Shown here: piece by piece, positions 46,691-57,133 of the stretch
How positions within the stretch are numbered: the stretch's first letter is position 1
How the letters are laid out: every line of letters starts with the position of its first letter
Origin: Botryosphaeria dothidea
Lineage: Eukaryota > Ascomycota > Dothideomycetes > Botryosphaeriales > Botryosphaeriaceae
Reading direction: 5' to 3'
DNA: 64,000 nucleotides
Assembly: GCA_011503125.2 (NCBI GenBank)
Contig: WWBZ02000016.1
Coordinates: 744,001 to 808,000 of the forward strand
The notes under the pieces: generated by a model
Told to the model about the DNA's origin: nothing
Database searches by the model: none
The model's input: only the letters and a program-made list of their open reading frames with translations
Program-made: the position numbers and the translations under genes

Positions 46691-48040
46691 TTACTTCTTC
46701 ATCTTGCCACCGAACGACTTCATCGCCTTCCTCAGTCTACTCATTCTCTTCTTGTCTGCCTGTTCCGAGTCCGCAGCAGAGCTCGGAGGCCGAATATCTC
46801 CGAACTCCTGCGGCTCGGATGACTCCGTGGTGAAGGTGGAGCTGGTAGTCTCACGGAGGCGGTTCAGCAAGCGCTTCTGCAGCTGCTCCCACAGCGGTCT
46901 GCCACCCTGCGATTCCGGGCTGAGCCACGGACAGTGAATGCGGTGCGCTTCGACAAGGTCAAGCTTAGCACCCTCGCCCAAGTACATCCAGAGCCCAGTC
47001 TTCTGGTGGCATTCGTGGCACTGGACGATTGAATATTTGCCACGATCTTCACCATACCAACCATAAAGGGCGAACAATTGGATCCTCTTCTCGATATCCT
47101 TCTGATCTGTACTATCCGGCGGCGTGGTAGTCTCGTAATTCTCTGACGAGAGTGATTGTGTGAGCTCTTCCGGAAGAGCCTTTTCCAACCTGGCTGGGAT
47201 GGCGCCAGGATACTGGAGGTTCTCCAGGGGCGGTAGCTTGTAGCGAATGTTCAGCAGTGATTTGTGGCGCTCAATCAATCCGGGCTTTATGTGGTCGTCG
47301 TAGTTGGCCATTGGTACATGATAGATGTCCTCTGTTTAACATCAGTACCAGTGAACTCAGGAGATGGAGTAAGAAAGGATCAGCTCACCTTTGCAACCAG
47401 CTCTGCGCCACAAACAACCTTCATCATGACCGTCCACGATCAGCTTGGCGTAGCGCTCCACCAGAGCCTCGTCCAGATCGCCTTCCAGGATATCCTCAGC
47501 GTTGTCATCTTTCTTCTTCGGTTCCAACTTGACCACAAGCCTTTTCTCGCACCCTCCTTTGCACGCAACCGTATTGAGATTCTCACAGACCCAGCCGCGC
47601 TTGGCCCACTCAACCTCACTCAGCTTGTCAGGCTTCGGACTCCACACCTTGACGTCGGCGAACGTCTTCATGCGCTCGACGAAATGTTCGTGGCTCCATG
47701 GTGTGTAGTTCGGTGCCTTCTTTGGCTCGGCACTCTCCCTCGCTTTGTCTTTCTTGATCAACCGGATGCTCTTTGCGCGCTGCGCCAGGGACAAGCTGCT
47801 TGTCGGGCGCGAGGATGCGCTCGCAGCGGTGTCGGGACGGTCACCTTCGACGGATTTAAGGGATTCGCCGTCTAGGGAGTTGCGGACACGCTTCGGCGGA
47901 GGCTCGTTCTGGACAGCGGCGACGGACATGGCGGAAGCATTCTTTGTCGGGAGCGAGGCCAGGCTGGTGGTCGAGGAGCTGGCGGTGATGTTCTCGAGGA
48001 TTTTGTTGAACTTCCGCTTCGATGTTGTGAGGGCAGTCAT
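46691..48040 (-). CDS. C3HC zinc-finger protein, Rsm1/Pml39/ZC3HC1-like
   Basis: Exons 48040-47389 and 47331-46691 (57-nt intron) encode 430 residues. After a Ser-rich N terminus with a basic KKAPNYTPWSHEHFVERM block, residues 145-210 form a C3HC (BIR-like) zinc finger: GW-x-C152, C160, C164, H205, C209 followed by Leu-Trp. A second, related module follows in exon 2 (FALYGWYGE, C-H-E-C, H-x3-C-P-W), as in ZC3HC1/NIPA and fission-yeast Rsm1. The tail is Lys/Ser-rich. Family members bind the nuclear basket of pores and assist mRNA export. Fungal naming varies; the double-finger layout is clear in the sequence. Confidence 0.82.
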
Positions 48041-48551
48041 GGCTGCAGCTGGGGGCGCAAGAGAAAGCTGATCCCCGCTGCGGTTGGAGCGTTCTGTTTG
48101 GGTTGCGGGTTGCTAGGCGACCCGTACTCTGTCTGACCGGGCGCAGACTGCGGCACCGCCGCTTTGTTGATATCGGTGGCGAAAGGCGTACAGCTGTCGT
48201 GCATATGCGTCTCCGGGGGGGAGGACAGCCAGCGATCTGGTGGAGACAGCGACCAGACCTTGCACGAGGCAATGCGGCAGCTGCAGAGTAGTTAGCGGCG
48301 CTGTTGATGTCGATCGGCGAATCGGCGGTTTCGAGGCTGTCTGCGGCGAGCTGCCCGCGTCAGCTCCACGATTCTGCCCCACTAAGAAACTGGCCAGGTA
48401 AATGAGGGGACTTCACAACCCGTACGTCTTCCTACTCTCTGCTTTCATCCTGGCGCTGAGTCTCCTTGCCACGTTTTCCTCACGCCTCACTCTTTTCTCC
48501 CGCCATCTACCCACCCAAATCCCCAAATCCGCTCCATTCACCAACGCCACA
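48041..48551. other. Divergent promoter between the Rsm1-like gene and MET22
   Basis: About 510 bases, GC-rich on the left and CT-rich near the MET22 start. The MET22 frame stays open up to an ATG at 48402 (see that entry). Confidence 0.5.
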
Positions 48552-49616
48552 ATGTCCTACGCCAAGGAACTTCAGGTCGCCGAACTCGCTGTCCAGCGCG
48601 CCGTCCTCCTCACGAAGCGGGTCTTTCAGGAGAAGGCGAAGGGTACTGTCTCCAAGGACGACAAGTCTCCCGTCACCATTGGCGACTTCGGCGCCCAGGC
48701 TCTGATCATCAGCGCCATCCACGCAAACTTCCCGGACGACGAGATTGTCGGCGAGGAGGAGGCGACCACACTCAGGGAGAACAACGAGCTGCGCTCGCAG
48801 ATCTGGGAGCTGGTTCAGAAATCGAAGCTCAGCGATGATGCTTCCGAGAAGCTGCTGGGCGGCCCTCTTACCGGCGACAAGGCCATGTGTGATGCCATCG
48901 ACCTTGGCCGCAGCGCTGGTGGCGCCAAGGGTAGGATTTGGGCGCTGGACCCCATTGACGGCACCAAGGGTTTCCTCAGAGGTGGACAGTACGCTGTATG
49001 CCTGGCTCTGATGGTTGACGGCCAGGTCAAGGTCGGCGTCCTGGGCTGCCCTAACCTGCCTGTCGACGACTCCGCTCCTCTCGATGCCGGCATTGGCGAG
49101 GACCAGACCGGTGAAGGCCGTGGCGTTCTGTTCAGCGCCATTGAAGGCCAGGGTGCCATTTCTCGTCCTCTCTCCGAGGGCGCTCTTCAGCCGAGCAACC
49201 CCATCTCCATGAAGCCGATAACGGACATCACTCAGGCCACTTTCTGTGAGAGTGTCGAAGCCGGCCACTCTTCGCACGGCGACCAGGCCCAGATTGCTCA
49301 GAAACTGGGCATCACCAAGGATAGTGTCCGCATGGACTCTCAGGCCAAGTACGCCTCCATTGCCCGCGGCGCTGGTGACATCTACCTACGCCTGCCGGTG
49401 AAGAAGGGCTACGAGGAAAAGATTTGGGATCACGCAGCCGGTGATCTCATTGTGAGGGAGGCTGGTGGTCAGGTCACGGATGCCAATGGAAAGAGGCTCG
49501 ACTTCAGCATCGGCAGGACCCTGAAGGACAACTCTGGTGTTGTCGCCGCCCCCAAGGCTGTTCATGAGAAGGTACTCAATGTTGTTAAGGAAGTTCTTGC
49601 AGCGAAGGCTGCTTAA
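48552..49616 (+). CDS. MET22: 3'(2'),5'-bisphosphate nucleotidase (PAP phosphatase)
   Basis: From Met at 48552 the protein is 354 residues, the normal length for Met22/Hal2. An in-frame ATG at 48402 would add 50 residues with a hydrophobic signal-anchor-like stretch; the CT-rich sequence between looks like a 5' leader, so I prefer the internal start. Metal and substrate residues of the lithium-sensitive phosphatase family are present: P-V-T-I-G-D at 40-45, acidic E68/E69 in VGEEEA, the DPIDGT motif at 133-138, and the W-D-H-A-A-G motif with D293. The enzyme removes the 3'-phosphate from PAP made in sulfate assimilation and so protects RNA processing; it is inhibited by Li and Na ions in known homologues. 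It acts in the cytosol and probably mitochondria. Confidence 0.94.
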   Translation: MSYAKELQVAELAVQRAVLLTKRVFQEKAKGTVSKDDKSPVTIGDFGAQALIISAIHANFPDDEIVGEEEATTLRENNELRSQIWELVQKSKLSDDASEKLLGGPLTGDKAMCDAIDLGRSAGGAKGRIWALDPIDGTKGFLRGGQYAVCLALMVDGQVKVGVLGCPNLPVDDSAPLDAGIGEDQTGEGRGVLFSAIEGQGAISRPLSEGALQPSNPISMKPITDITQATFCESVEAGHSSHGDQAQIAQKLGITKDSVRMDSQAKYASIARGAGDIYLRLPVKKGYEEKIWDHAAGDLIVREAGGQVTDANGKRLDFSIGRTLKDNSGVVAAPKAVHEKVLNVVKEVLAAKAA

Positions 49617-49752
49617 GCAAGCAGAAATCTTGCATAAATGCCAGGATAGATTCCTGCCTTTTTTTTGGCCAAGAGAAGCCAAGGATACCCTGTAAATATA
49701 AATAAAAGTACAGTTCCTGTACAGGAGCCCAAAATTGATGCCATCCTTCGCT
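49617..49752. terminator. Shared 3' region of two convergent genes (possible poly(A) signals)
   Basis: 136 bases between the MET22 and MRPL6 stop codons. TGTAAATATAAATAAAAG near 49691-49708 offers AATAAA-like polyadenylation signals for the plus-strand gene. Transcript ends probably overlap. Confidence 0.4.
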
Positions 49753-50576
49753 CTATTTGATCTTCTTCGACTTCAGTTTTATCGTCTCGTCGTTGACGAA
49801 TATGCCCTTGCCCTTGTACGGTTCAGGTCTCCTCCATGCCCGGATTTGCGCTGCGAAATGCATAACAACCTCCTTGTCCGCGCCCTCCAACAGTATACGG
49901 GTAGGCTGGGGTGTGCTTGCCTTTACACCCTTCGGAATGCCCAACTCGACGGGATGCGAGAATCCGACCTTCAAATTGACGAATTCCTGACCTTCGTATT
50001 CAGACTCGACAGTAGTTGCAGACTTTTCGATCGTAGCACGGTAACCAACGCCTACAAGGCGCAGAATTGCAGTGTGGCCTTCTGATACCCCGAGAATGTG
50101 ATTTTGCAGGTATGCGCGAACGGTTCCTTGAAACCAGCTCAGTCAGCTAATGTATACCGGCGTAGTCCGATGTCCAACATACCCCACATCTCGCGCTGTC
50201 GTCTCTCGTCTGCGTTCAGCACCTTGATGGTGGGTGGCCCATTAGGCGTGTCCCGCACAATCTCTACGAACGACGGAACGGTGTAAGACATCTCGCCCAA
50301 AGGCCCCTTCACATGCACCGTTGCGCCCTGCTCATCTCTGCTCGATATCCTTCCTCCTCTGGTTTTGGTCGGCGGGATAATTTCGAATTGGACCTCCGGA
50401 GGTATCGACAGCGGTGCGCGACCAATCTTCGACTGGCACGGCTTCGAGGTGCTGAAGGCGCGGCAAGCGTAGGTCGGCGGGTGAACGGCGGTTTGGATGG
50501 GTGATTGGCTTGAGGCGGAGGGCTTGAGACTTGCACCCGCGCCCTGCAGGCAGCGCCGTCGTGCGGTGGAGAACAT
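49753..50576 (-). CDS. MRPL6: Mitochondrial large-subunit ribosomal protein uL6m
   Basis: Exons 50576-50183 and 50126-49753 (56-nt intron) encode 255 residues. The first 45 residues are Arg/Ser/Ala-rich without acids, a mitochondrial presequence. The body is the L6 fold: KIGRAPLSIPPEV, the VKGPLGEMSYTVPS strand, the GYRATIE turn, then KVGFSHPVELGIPKGVKAS, and at the end AAQIRAWRRPEPYKGKGI, the L6 signature that contacts the sarcin-ricin loop region of large rRNA. It is divergent from KAR5 with a 570-bp shared promoter. Confidence 0.95.
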
Positions 50577-51148
50577 GGCGTGCGTGCTGAGTGACTGATC
50601 GTGAGCTGCAGCGATGCTCTGGTTCTTGCCAATCATGGGTCGGAAGCTTGGCGGCCTTTTTCGCCGATGCCACGTGCATTGACCAATCAGCGCGACTCGA
50701 ACGCGTCGCCTACGTCCCTTCGCCTACGTCCCTTCGCCTACGTCCCTTCGTCTTTCCGTCCGACACGCTGCACCTTCCTTCTCTACCGCTCCTACTGTCC
50801 ACCTGAGCGCAAAGCCTTGAACAGTGCATGTGAGCGCGGTTATGACAACACAAACTCATTACACCTCAATTGGCGCATGCAAACTGCGCAGAAGTACTTC
50901 AACACGCTTGATCAACGACAGCTCCAACAACCTGCCGCTGATCTCGACGCGCTGTACTTGAGCCTCTTCGTGCCGACGCCAGATCCAACATCTCGTCGAC
51001 TGAGGGCAGGATCACATCACTTCCGACTTACCCTCACAGCACTAATCGCGTTCAGGTGAACGCATCTTCTCTTCCTTTTCGCGCGTCACATCTACCTCCA
51101 ACAATCAACGCATTCAGTCGCAGGTCCCGCCTTAATCTTCAACCAACC
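50577..51148. other. Divergent promoter of MRPL6 and KAR5
   Basis: Contains a perfect 14-bp tandem triplication (listed separately). The frame from 50601 to 51059 reflects that repeat and has no motif. Confidence 0.5.
50708..50749. repeat. 14-bp perfect tandem repeat, three copies
   Basis: Unit GCCTACGTCCCTTC, exact at 50708-50721, 50722-50735 and 50736-50749, about 130-175 bases upstream of the MRPL6 ATG and 400 upstream of KAR5. CTACGTCC contains an ACGT core as bound by bZIP factors. Confidence 0.9.
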
Positions 51149-53041
51149 ATGCCGGTCAAGGCCTTCGTCAATTTCGTTGCATTGATTCTTTTCTTTTCTG
51201 CTCTCTTTCCTTTTCTTACTGCCGGCTCTACTTTTTCCAGGATTGAGGATGGCTCTGCTTGGCCTGTCGACGTCCGCGACCAGGAGGACTTGAGCGCTAT
51301 GCTACGTCGCGCTCCATTTCACGAGGCCCGCGTCTTTGAGGTTGCCCGGAAGCACATCCAAGAAATGGAGACCTCACCTGCTTGCCACCAGTTAGCCACT
51401 TCCACTCTTATCAACTCATGTCAATCTTTTAGCTCTTTGCCAGGTCAGGACTCAGCACGCATCATGGACAGCTCTCTTGATGAAGTGAGACAGGAATATG
51501 CTGCAAGGCTGGCTGTGTGCGAGCTTCAGGGCATCAAGTCTGGAATTCCCCGGGAGTGCACCCCCTTCGTTGCGTCCCGTGAGGCATGCCCCAATGCCTC
51601 CCCAAGAGGGTTCTTCCGCAGGACGGCCTCTCCCCTGGATGAGCTCAAGCGTGCATGCTATCCAGAATTCGCACCACAGCAGCTGAAGCAATGTGTTGAT
51701 TCCCTCTTTGACCACGGACAACGCTGGACTAGCTACAGCAATGCGCAAACTAACGCCATCGTCATCTGTCAGGCAAGCCGCGGTGCTGTAGAGAACGGTC
51801 AGTATCGTGCATGATCTTACTTTCTATCACTCTTCATTCTCATCATGTTGCCTAATTGATATACAGAGGAGCACCTTCACAAACTGCAGAATGCCTTGCA
51901 GTCGCAGACTAGTGTTTCCGAGACGCTTTCACGTGCGGTCCAAGAAACAGAGGAACGTCTCGCACAGCATCACGAATTCGCCAGAGCAGTGCAGCAATTT
52001 CAGCATGACCTGGCTGCTCGCAACGAGGTTGCCTTGGCTCAAGCTGATAGCATGGTTGCCAGGCTCGTTGGCAAGGTCGACTCCACCACCCAGGCATTGC
52101 TGAAAATTTTCACCAATTCAGTCAACACTGCGAATGACGAGACCAACGTCTTGACGAACGTAAGTGCTATAATTTTCATACACAACACTGTGACTAACTT
52201 CAACCAGAACATCAAAGCGGCCAACGATGGACTGGATAAGACGCGTGTCGCGCTGCAAGAACTCCATGATGAGGCCGTTGTTCGCGAAGAAGAGCGTGCA
52301 GCTTCGCAGGACCTTGCCTTCAGAGGACATCAGGCTCTTACCTCAGACCTACAGGCTACTCTCAAGAATGTCCGCGACGTTACCGTGCTAGATATCGTTC
52401 AGCATCTCGGAGATATTGAGGCTACCATGGTTGGCTCCCCTGAAAATTGAATTGGAGCTATGGCGTTGCTAATTCACACAGATCGACTATCTCGGCGCGC
52501 AGCACCAGGCTTTTGATGATCAGATTCAAGAAGTAAGTAAGACTGTTAGTGAATTTTATCTGTTTACTGATTTTGAGATGATTAGTTTACACATACATTC
52601 ACGCACACTCAGAGGCAGGTCATACAAAGCTTGACTAGCCAATATCAGATCATCGAGGAACACAACCAGAAGATTGCAGAGATGAATTTTGGCGGACTAC
52701 CTAGCAACGTGACAACCTACATCGGTCTATCTTTCTTCGTCATCATCCTCAGTCGGGCCAATTTCATACTCGGAGCGGCAGCGGCAGCTGGAATCGGCAT
52801 CCACAGCCTCCTTGGACGCATTTACTTTCCCAAGATTCCTAACATATCAGTTCCCGACTTCTCTACAGCAGCATCTCCGACTCTCGTCTTTCTGTCCCAG
52901 GTATCAGCAACAATCATCATTATCGTCCTTGTTATACTGGGACTTGCCATACTCGTCCGCAACTTCGTAATCTCTCGCAAATTTTTTGGAAGCGCTCTTG
53001 ACGTCGAGGTCAAGAGAGAGTTCACCCCTTATGACGTCTGA
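51149..53041 (+). CDS. KAR5: Nuclear fusion protein Kar5/Tht1-like
   Basis: Five exons (51149-51797, 51867-52159, 52208-52429, 52482-52532, 52613-53041) encode 547 residues. The start gives a signal peptide (ends near ALFPFLTAGS). The luminal part has the family's spaced cysteines (residues of about 90-210: C-H-Q-L, N-S-C-Q, V-C-E-L, C-T-P-F, A-C-Y, Q-C-V-D, I-C-Q), then a long coiled coil, and a C-terminal membrane region with two or three spans separated by an Arg/Pro-rich loop. Kar5 sits in the ER/nuclear envelope at the spindle pole body and drives fusion of nuclear membranes during karyogamy. The second intron (48 nt) is a multiple of three. The third intron begins GTTGGC, a weak donor, but its removal restores a continuous coiled coil (TMIDYLGAQH). 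Exon 4 is only 51 nt. Confidence 0.85.
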
Positions 53042-54887
53042 TCAATAGCTATTCAACGACTCACAACGGCACGAATCGACCATTTCATAGAACATTCGCT
53101 TATTTCCAACCGTTAGCGCGGAGGATACCTCGCTCAGCTCATTCGGCGTATACGGCTCACATCGAATTTATTCTCATATCTCAGTAATTCTGCGTATGCA
53201 GACGCCCGCATTCAGACATGGTGGCAGTGAAATGCGATGGATGGCTTCCCAAACGGGTTTCAGATGGGAGTTGGAGATCATTTAAACGGTTAGGAGTTTA
53301 GCTTTTCATACTTCGAGCATCGGTCACGGGTTATGAGATTTCTGGAGTTTGGGTTATCGCGTACTGGTAATCGATCAATCACGAGCTGAACGGAATATTT
53401 ACGCAATACATGTTGTTGATAGACCCATCAGCATATTGTTTGGGCCTCGTAAGATTGTGCCTTACCAATCAGAGGTTGCTGTAGGTAAGGATTAAAATCC
53501 TGTCGGCCATGCGCATCTGAAGGACGAGGCGGAGCTCTGGGCGCCCGAGTTCGTTTGTGAGCGGAATTCTATGAATGCAGTAGTGGATCTTGTACAAACA
53601 GATGTATCGTATTGGTCATACAGAGGGATCCTCAGGCCAACGGTCAGCGCCAAATGAGAGAATCATAATGGTGAGTCAGTTGGTCAGGCTTTGCTCTTTA
53701 TCATCAACGTCAAAGCTTGCTCGGGCGCCACAAATAGCAACACTGCTGAATGATGGGGCGACCAATGCTCGCTTCTGGGGAAAGATATGAGGATTGACAA
53801 GAGAGTAAGGAGGAACACGGCGAGGGAAAATAATTGTGGTCCGCGTCGTCCAATCATCAGTCTGACTCTTTCACTATTCGAAGAGGAAGTTCATAGCTTA
53901 GGTTGATTGAGCGGAGGGGGCCAAGATAGCTTAATTCAACGACTCGGACATTCTTTGCGTGCGAAAAGTTTTCTGAGACGCGGACAGTGGCAGCGAAGTT
54001 CAAGTCATGGGATATGCTCATGTAAGTTGACTATGTGAACGCGGTCAATACCGCCAAAAGCGCCTGCAGCCGGAATAATTTTTATTCCATAACTTCTAAG
54101 AGATAAGGCCTCCAAGATAACCTGGAGGAAACACCCAAATGCTTCCGCTTCCCGTGGGGCATCGACAAAGTCCGTACAGGCGGTTGGAGCCGGAAAAACC
54201 GTGTTCTGCATCACTACGATGGGCTTGATGATTCGAAACTTACGAATAGTGAAAATTGCTGCAGTACTTCATTGCTAATGAGTAGTAAGAATCCATTAAG
54301 TGCACACGCGGAGATGTGTAGGCAGTGGAAATGAACGGCAAAGCCATAGTAAATATCGGCAAAGCCGAGTCAGTTTCTGATTTCCCTGCTGGGACTCAAT
54401 GAAGGAAATCTAGGTGTGAAGTTTATGTACATACACTCTAGTCGCGATTTGTTACCGCGATAGGAGGTGTTAGGTGGTGTGCTTTCTCAAATGCGAGGAT
54501 GCATGTTTTCGATGCTTATGTCGGCTTACCAATGATGGATCTTGTTTATGAGTTTTTGAATATTTCAGAGACTGCATTTTCCAGCGTGCTGCCTTTTCGG
54601 GGGAAATTTGGCAAGCTAACATGGTTTCTAAAACCAGGATATGTACACGAAGCACTTCGGTAGAAGTGCTTGTCATACTGCCCACTTTTATGGGCGAAGT
54701 GCCGTTCTGGACGCTGAATTTGACTGTTATATAATAGATGATGATACTCCGCATTACCTGATGCTACCAATCATCATTTTTCTAACGGACTGAACGCTTT
54801 CATTGGGATCCAAAATTGACCATGATATTTCCATGAACCTCTACTCTTGAACAACCAACCATTCAACTCATTTGCCCTCAGTATTCC
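53042..54887. other. Intergenic region with small hairpins
   Basis: 1.8 kb, AT-rich. Two short perfect inverted repeats: CCTTACC/GGTAAGG (53460-53490) and AAGCACTTC-GGTA-GAAGTGCTT (54650-54671). No gene supported. Confidence 0.5.
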
Positions 54888-56247
54888 TCACCACCCCTCC
54901 GTCCCATCCTCATCCGCAAACACCGCAATTCTCTCATTCCCGTCCCCATCCACCCATGCCCTAAACATGCCCCCGCAATTCAAATCATACCCCACCCAGC
55001 TCTCACTCCCAACCAACTCAATCCCAATAATTCCGCCCTCTCCCTCGCCCGTGACCTTCCACCGATCTCCCGCACTCTGCTGCAACTCACCTCCGGGCCC
55101 CGCAACCAGCGCCAAAGACGCCGAAAGCGGCGCATTCGGCGTCGAAAACCTTGAATGCGCCACCGCCGTCCTCGCCGCACAGACACGCAAGAACGAGTCA
55201 CCATTCCCCGTCCCCGACAATCCGATGGCGCGGCGCCGGTGGCGCGGCGACGGCTTCTCGCTGGGCGTCTGCTCGCCGGAGGAGGAGGAGGAGGAGGAGG
55301 GCGTGGTCGCGGAGAGGGACGGCAGGCAGTCCGACAGCACGCCGGCGATGTCGCCGCGGGAGAGCTTGTCGAGGGGCGACTGCGGGGCGTAGGGCATGGT
55401 TGAGGCGGACGAGAGCTCCTCCAGCCACTCCTCGGCCCAGTAGCCGGCGCCCAGCGTGGGCGTGTCGCCGATGCGGCCGGGCAGCTTGTTGGTCAGGCCG
55501 CCGGTGGAGGTGGCGGCGCAGATGGTGCCGGCGCTGTCGAGCACCACGGCGCCGACGGTACCTTGCGGGAGGTACTCCTTGCCGTCCCAGCTGGGGTCGT
55601 TGGGGTTGGAGGGGCGTTTGTCGTCGGCGAGGGCTTCGGTGTCTTCGCTGACGGTGGCGCCGGCGCCGCGCTGCAGGCCTTTGGCGTGCTCGTCCCAGCG
55701 GCGCTGCGTGAAGAAGTAGGAGGGGTCGACCGTCTCGAGGCCCCAGTCCTTCGCGAGAGATTCGAGGTAGGGCCCGGAGAGCTGCACGTGGTGCTGGGCG
55801 CCGCCGCCGGAGATGTCGTCGCCGCGGAGGAGCATCTCGCGGGCGAGTTTGATGGGGTTCTTGACGTGGTTGAGGAGGATGCAGCCGGTGCCGCGTTTGT
55901 GGTGGCCGCGCGAGACCATCACGGAGGCTTCGAGCTCGTTGGTGCCGGCGCGCGTGAAGACGGCGCCCTTGCCGGCGTTGAATCTGGGCGACGTTAGAGG
56001 AATGGTGGGTCTGGGAGTGGAAGAACACGGACAGAGGATCATCTTCAAAGAGGGAAACAGCATATGTGGCGACGTCAAGGGCAGTGGCATCGGGTTTCGC
56101 AAGCGAGGCGGAAGCGAGGCGGAGGATGCGTTGAAGCGATGAGCGGTAGTTGTTGTACGAGTCGTCAGGCACGTTGGCGCGGGAAATGTTGCCAGCACCA
56201 CCGTGAATGATGATGCGGGGCTTGATGACGGGGTCTGAGGCTGTCAT
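54888..56247 (-). CDS. Isoaspartyl peptidase / L-asparaginase (plant-type, Ntn hydrolase)
   Basis: Exons 56247-56033 and 55983-54888 (49-nt intron) encode 436 residues. The protein opens with IIIHGGAGNI, the strand and glycine loop of the family. FNAGKGAVF and LEASVM follow as in the alpha subunit. The autoprocessing site is G-T-V-G-A-V-V-L-D with Thr214 as the nucleophile, then STGGLTNKLPGRIGDTPTLGAGYWA of the beta subunit, and SGTGNGDSFLR. Family enzymes cleave L-asparagine and beta-aspartyl (isoaspartyl) dipeptides. It is longer than bacterial forms because of a linker before Thr214 and a Ser/Glu/Arg-rich insertion (residues of about 290-325) between beta-subunit strands. No signal peptide, so probably cytosolic. 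The frame change at 55984-56032 is explained by the intron. Confidence 0.9.
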
Positions 56248-57133
56248 TTTGGACGGATAGCTGACGAATGTGGAGGAAGAAGAGGAAGTAGATCGGATGT
56301 AAGAGGGGACGGTCTATACAGTGGAAAGTGGGGGGATGACTGAACCCGTCTATTCCAAGCTCTTGAAGACGACACAAAGAAAGACTGGGGAAAGACAGCT
56401 CTGACGGAGAGGCGACAAATTTACGACTGGTGTGAATATATGTCACAAGATGGTTGAGTTTCGGGTGTCTATAGAGAGACGCCTATCTCCATCCTTGTCG
56501 TTGGCGCGTCGGAGTTGGGCGTCAGGCAACCAGGCACTCAAGACGCAAGGGAAGTCGCGGCCACGGGAGCGCGCTCTCCCTTCGCGTCCTCGACCCTCGA
56601 AACTGCGTCAGCCTGCATCCCGTCATCCATCACGCCCAACCATCGATTGTCGTTCTCTTGACCTCCAACCGTTTGCAGCATGTTCTTGGCTTCATTCAAT
56701 GCACATCAGTGCCACCCGGCGATCCTGCGCTGTGCTCAAGGAAGGGTTGAGCCATTGCCGTTATATCGTTCATGTGCGGCATGCACCTATCTTCCGCACG
56801 GTTGGGATGACTGACCTGTAGTCAGTAAATGGCTGCAAGAGAAACGCAGCGGGTTCGGAGTGAACTGTATGCGACGTCGGCGCCAGTCCAGCTCAGGTCG
56901 CCGTCGGCCAAAATGTAGGCGACGAAGCAGCTCCGGTGGGCGTTGACGAATTTCACGGTGTCACTCCGCGCCGCTCCGCAAAGCGCTCATCAATGCAAGA
57001 TGAAAACGCTCAATCCTCATAGACAAGTCAGACGAATACCATTGCAGGACTGGAGCATCCTCTGAACTCGGACTGAAACTCAATACTATGACTAAGTGGG
57101 GATATCTCAACATATTCCATCGTCAGGTTACGA
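56248..57133. other. Intergenic region, nothing recognised
   Basis: About 890 bases between the asparaginase promoter and the 3' end of the flavoenzyme gene. The frame 56432-56821 has no motif. Confidence 0.5.
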
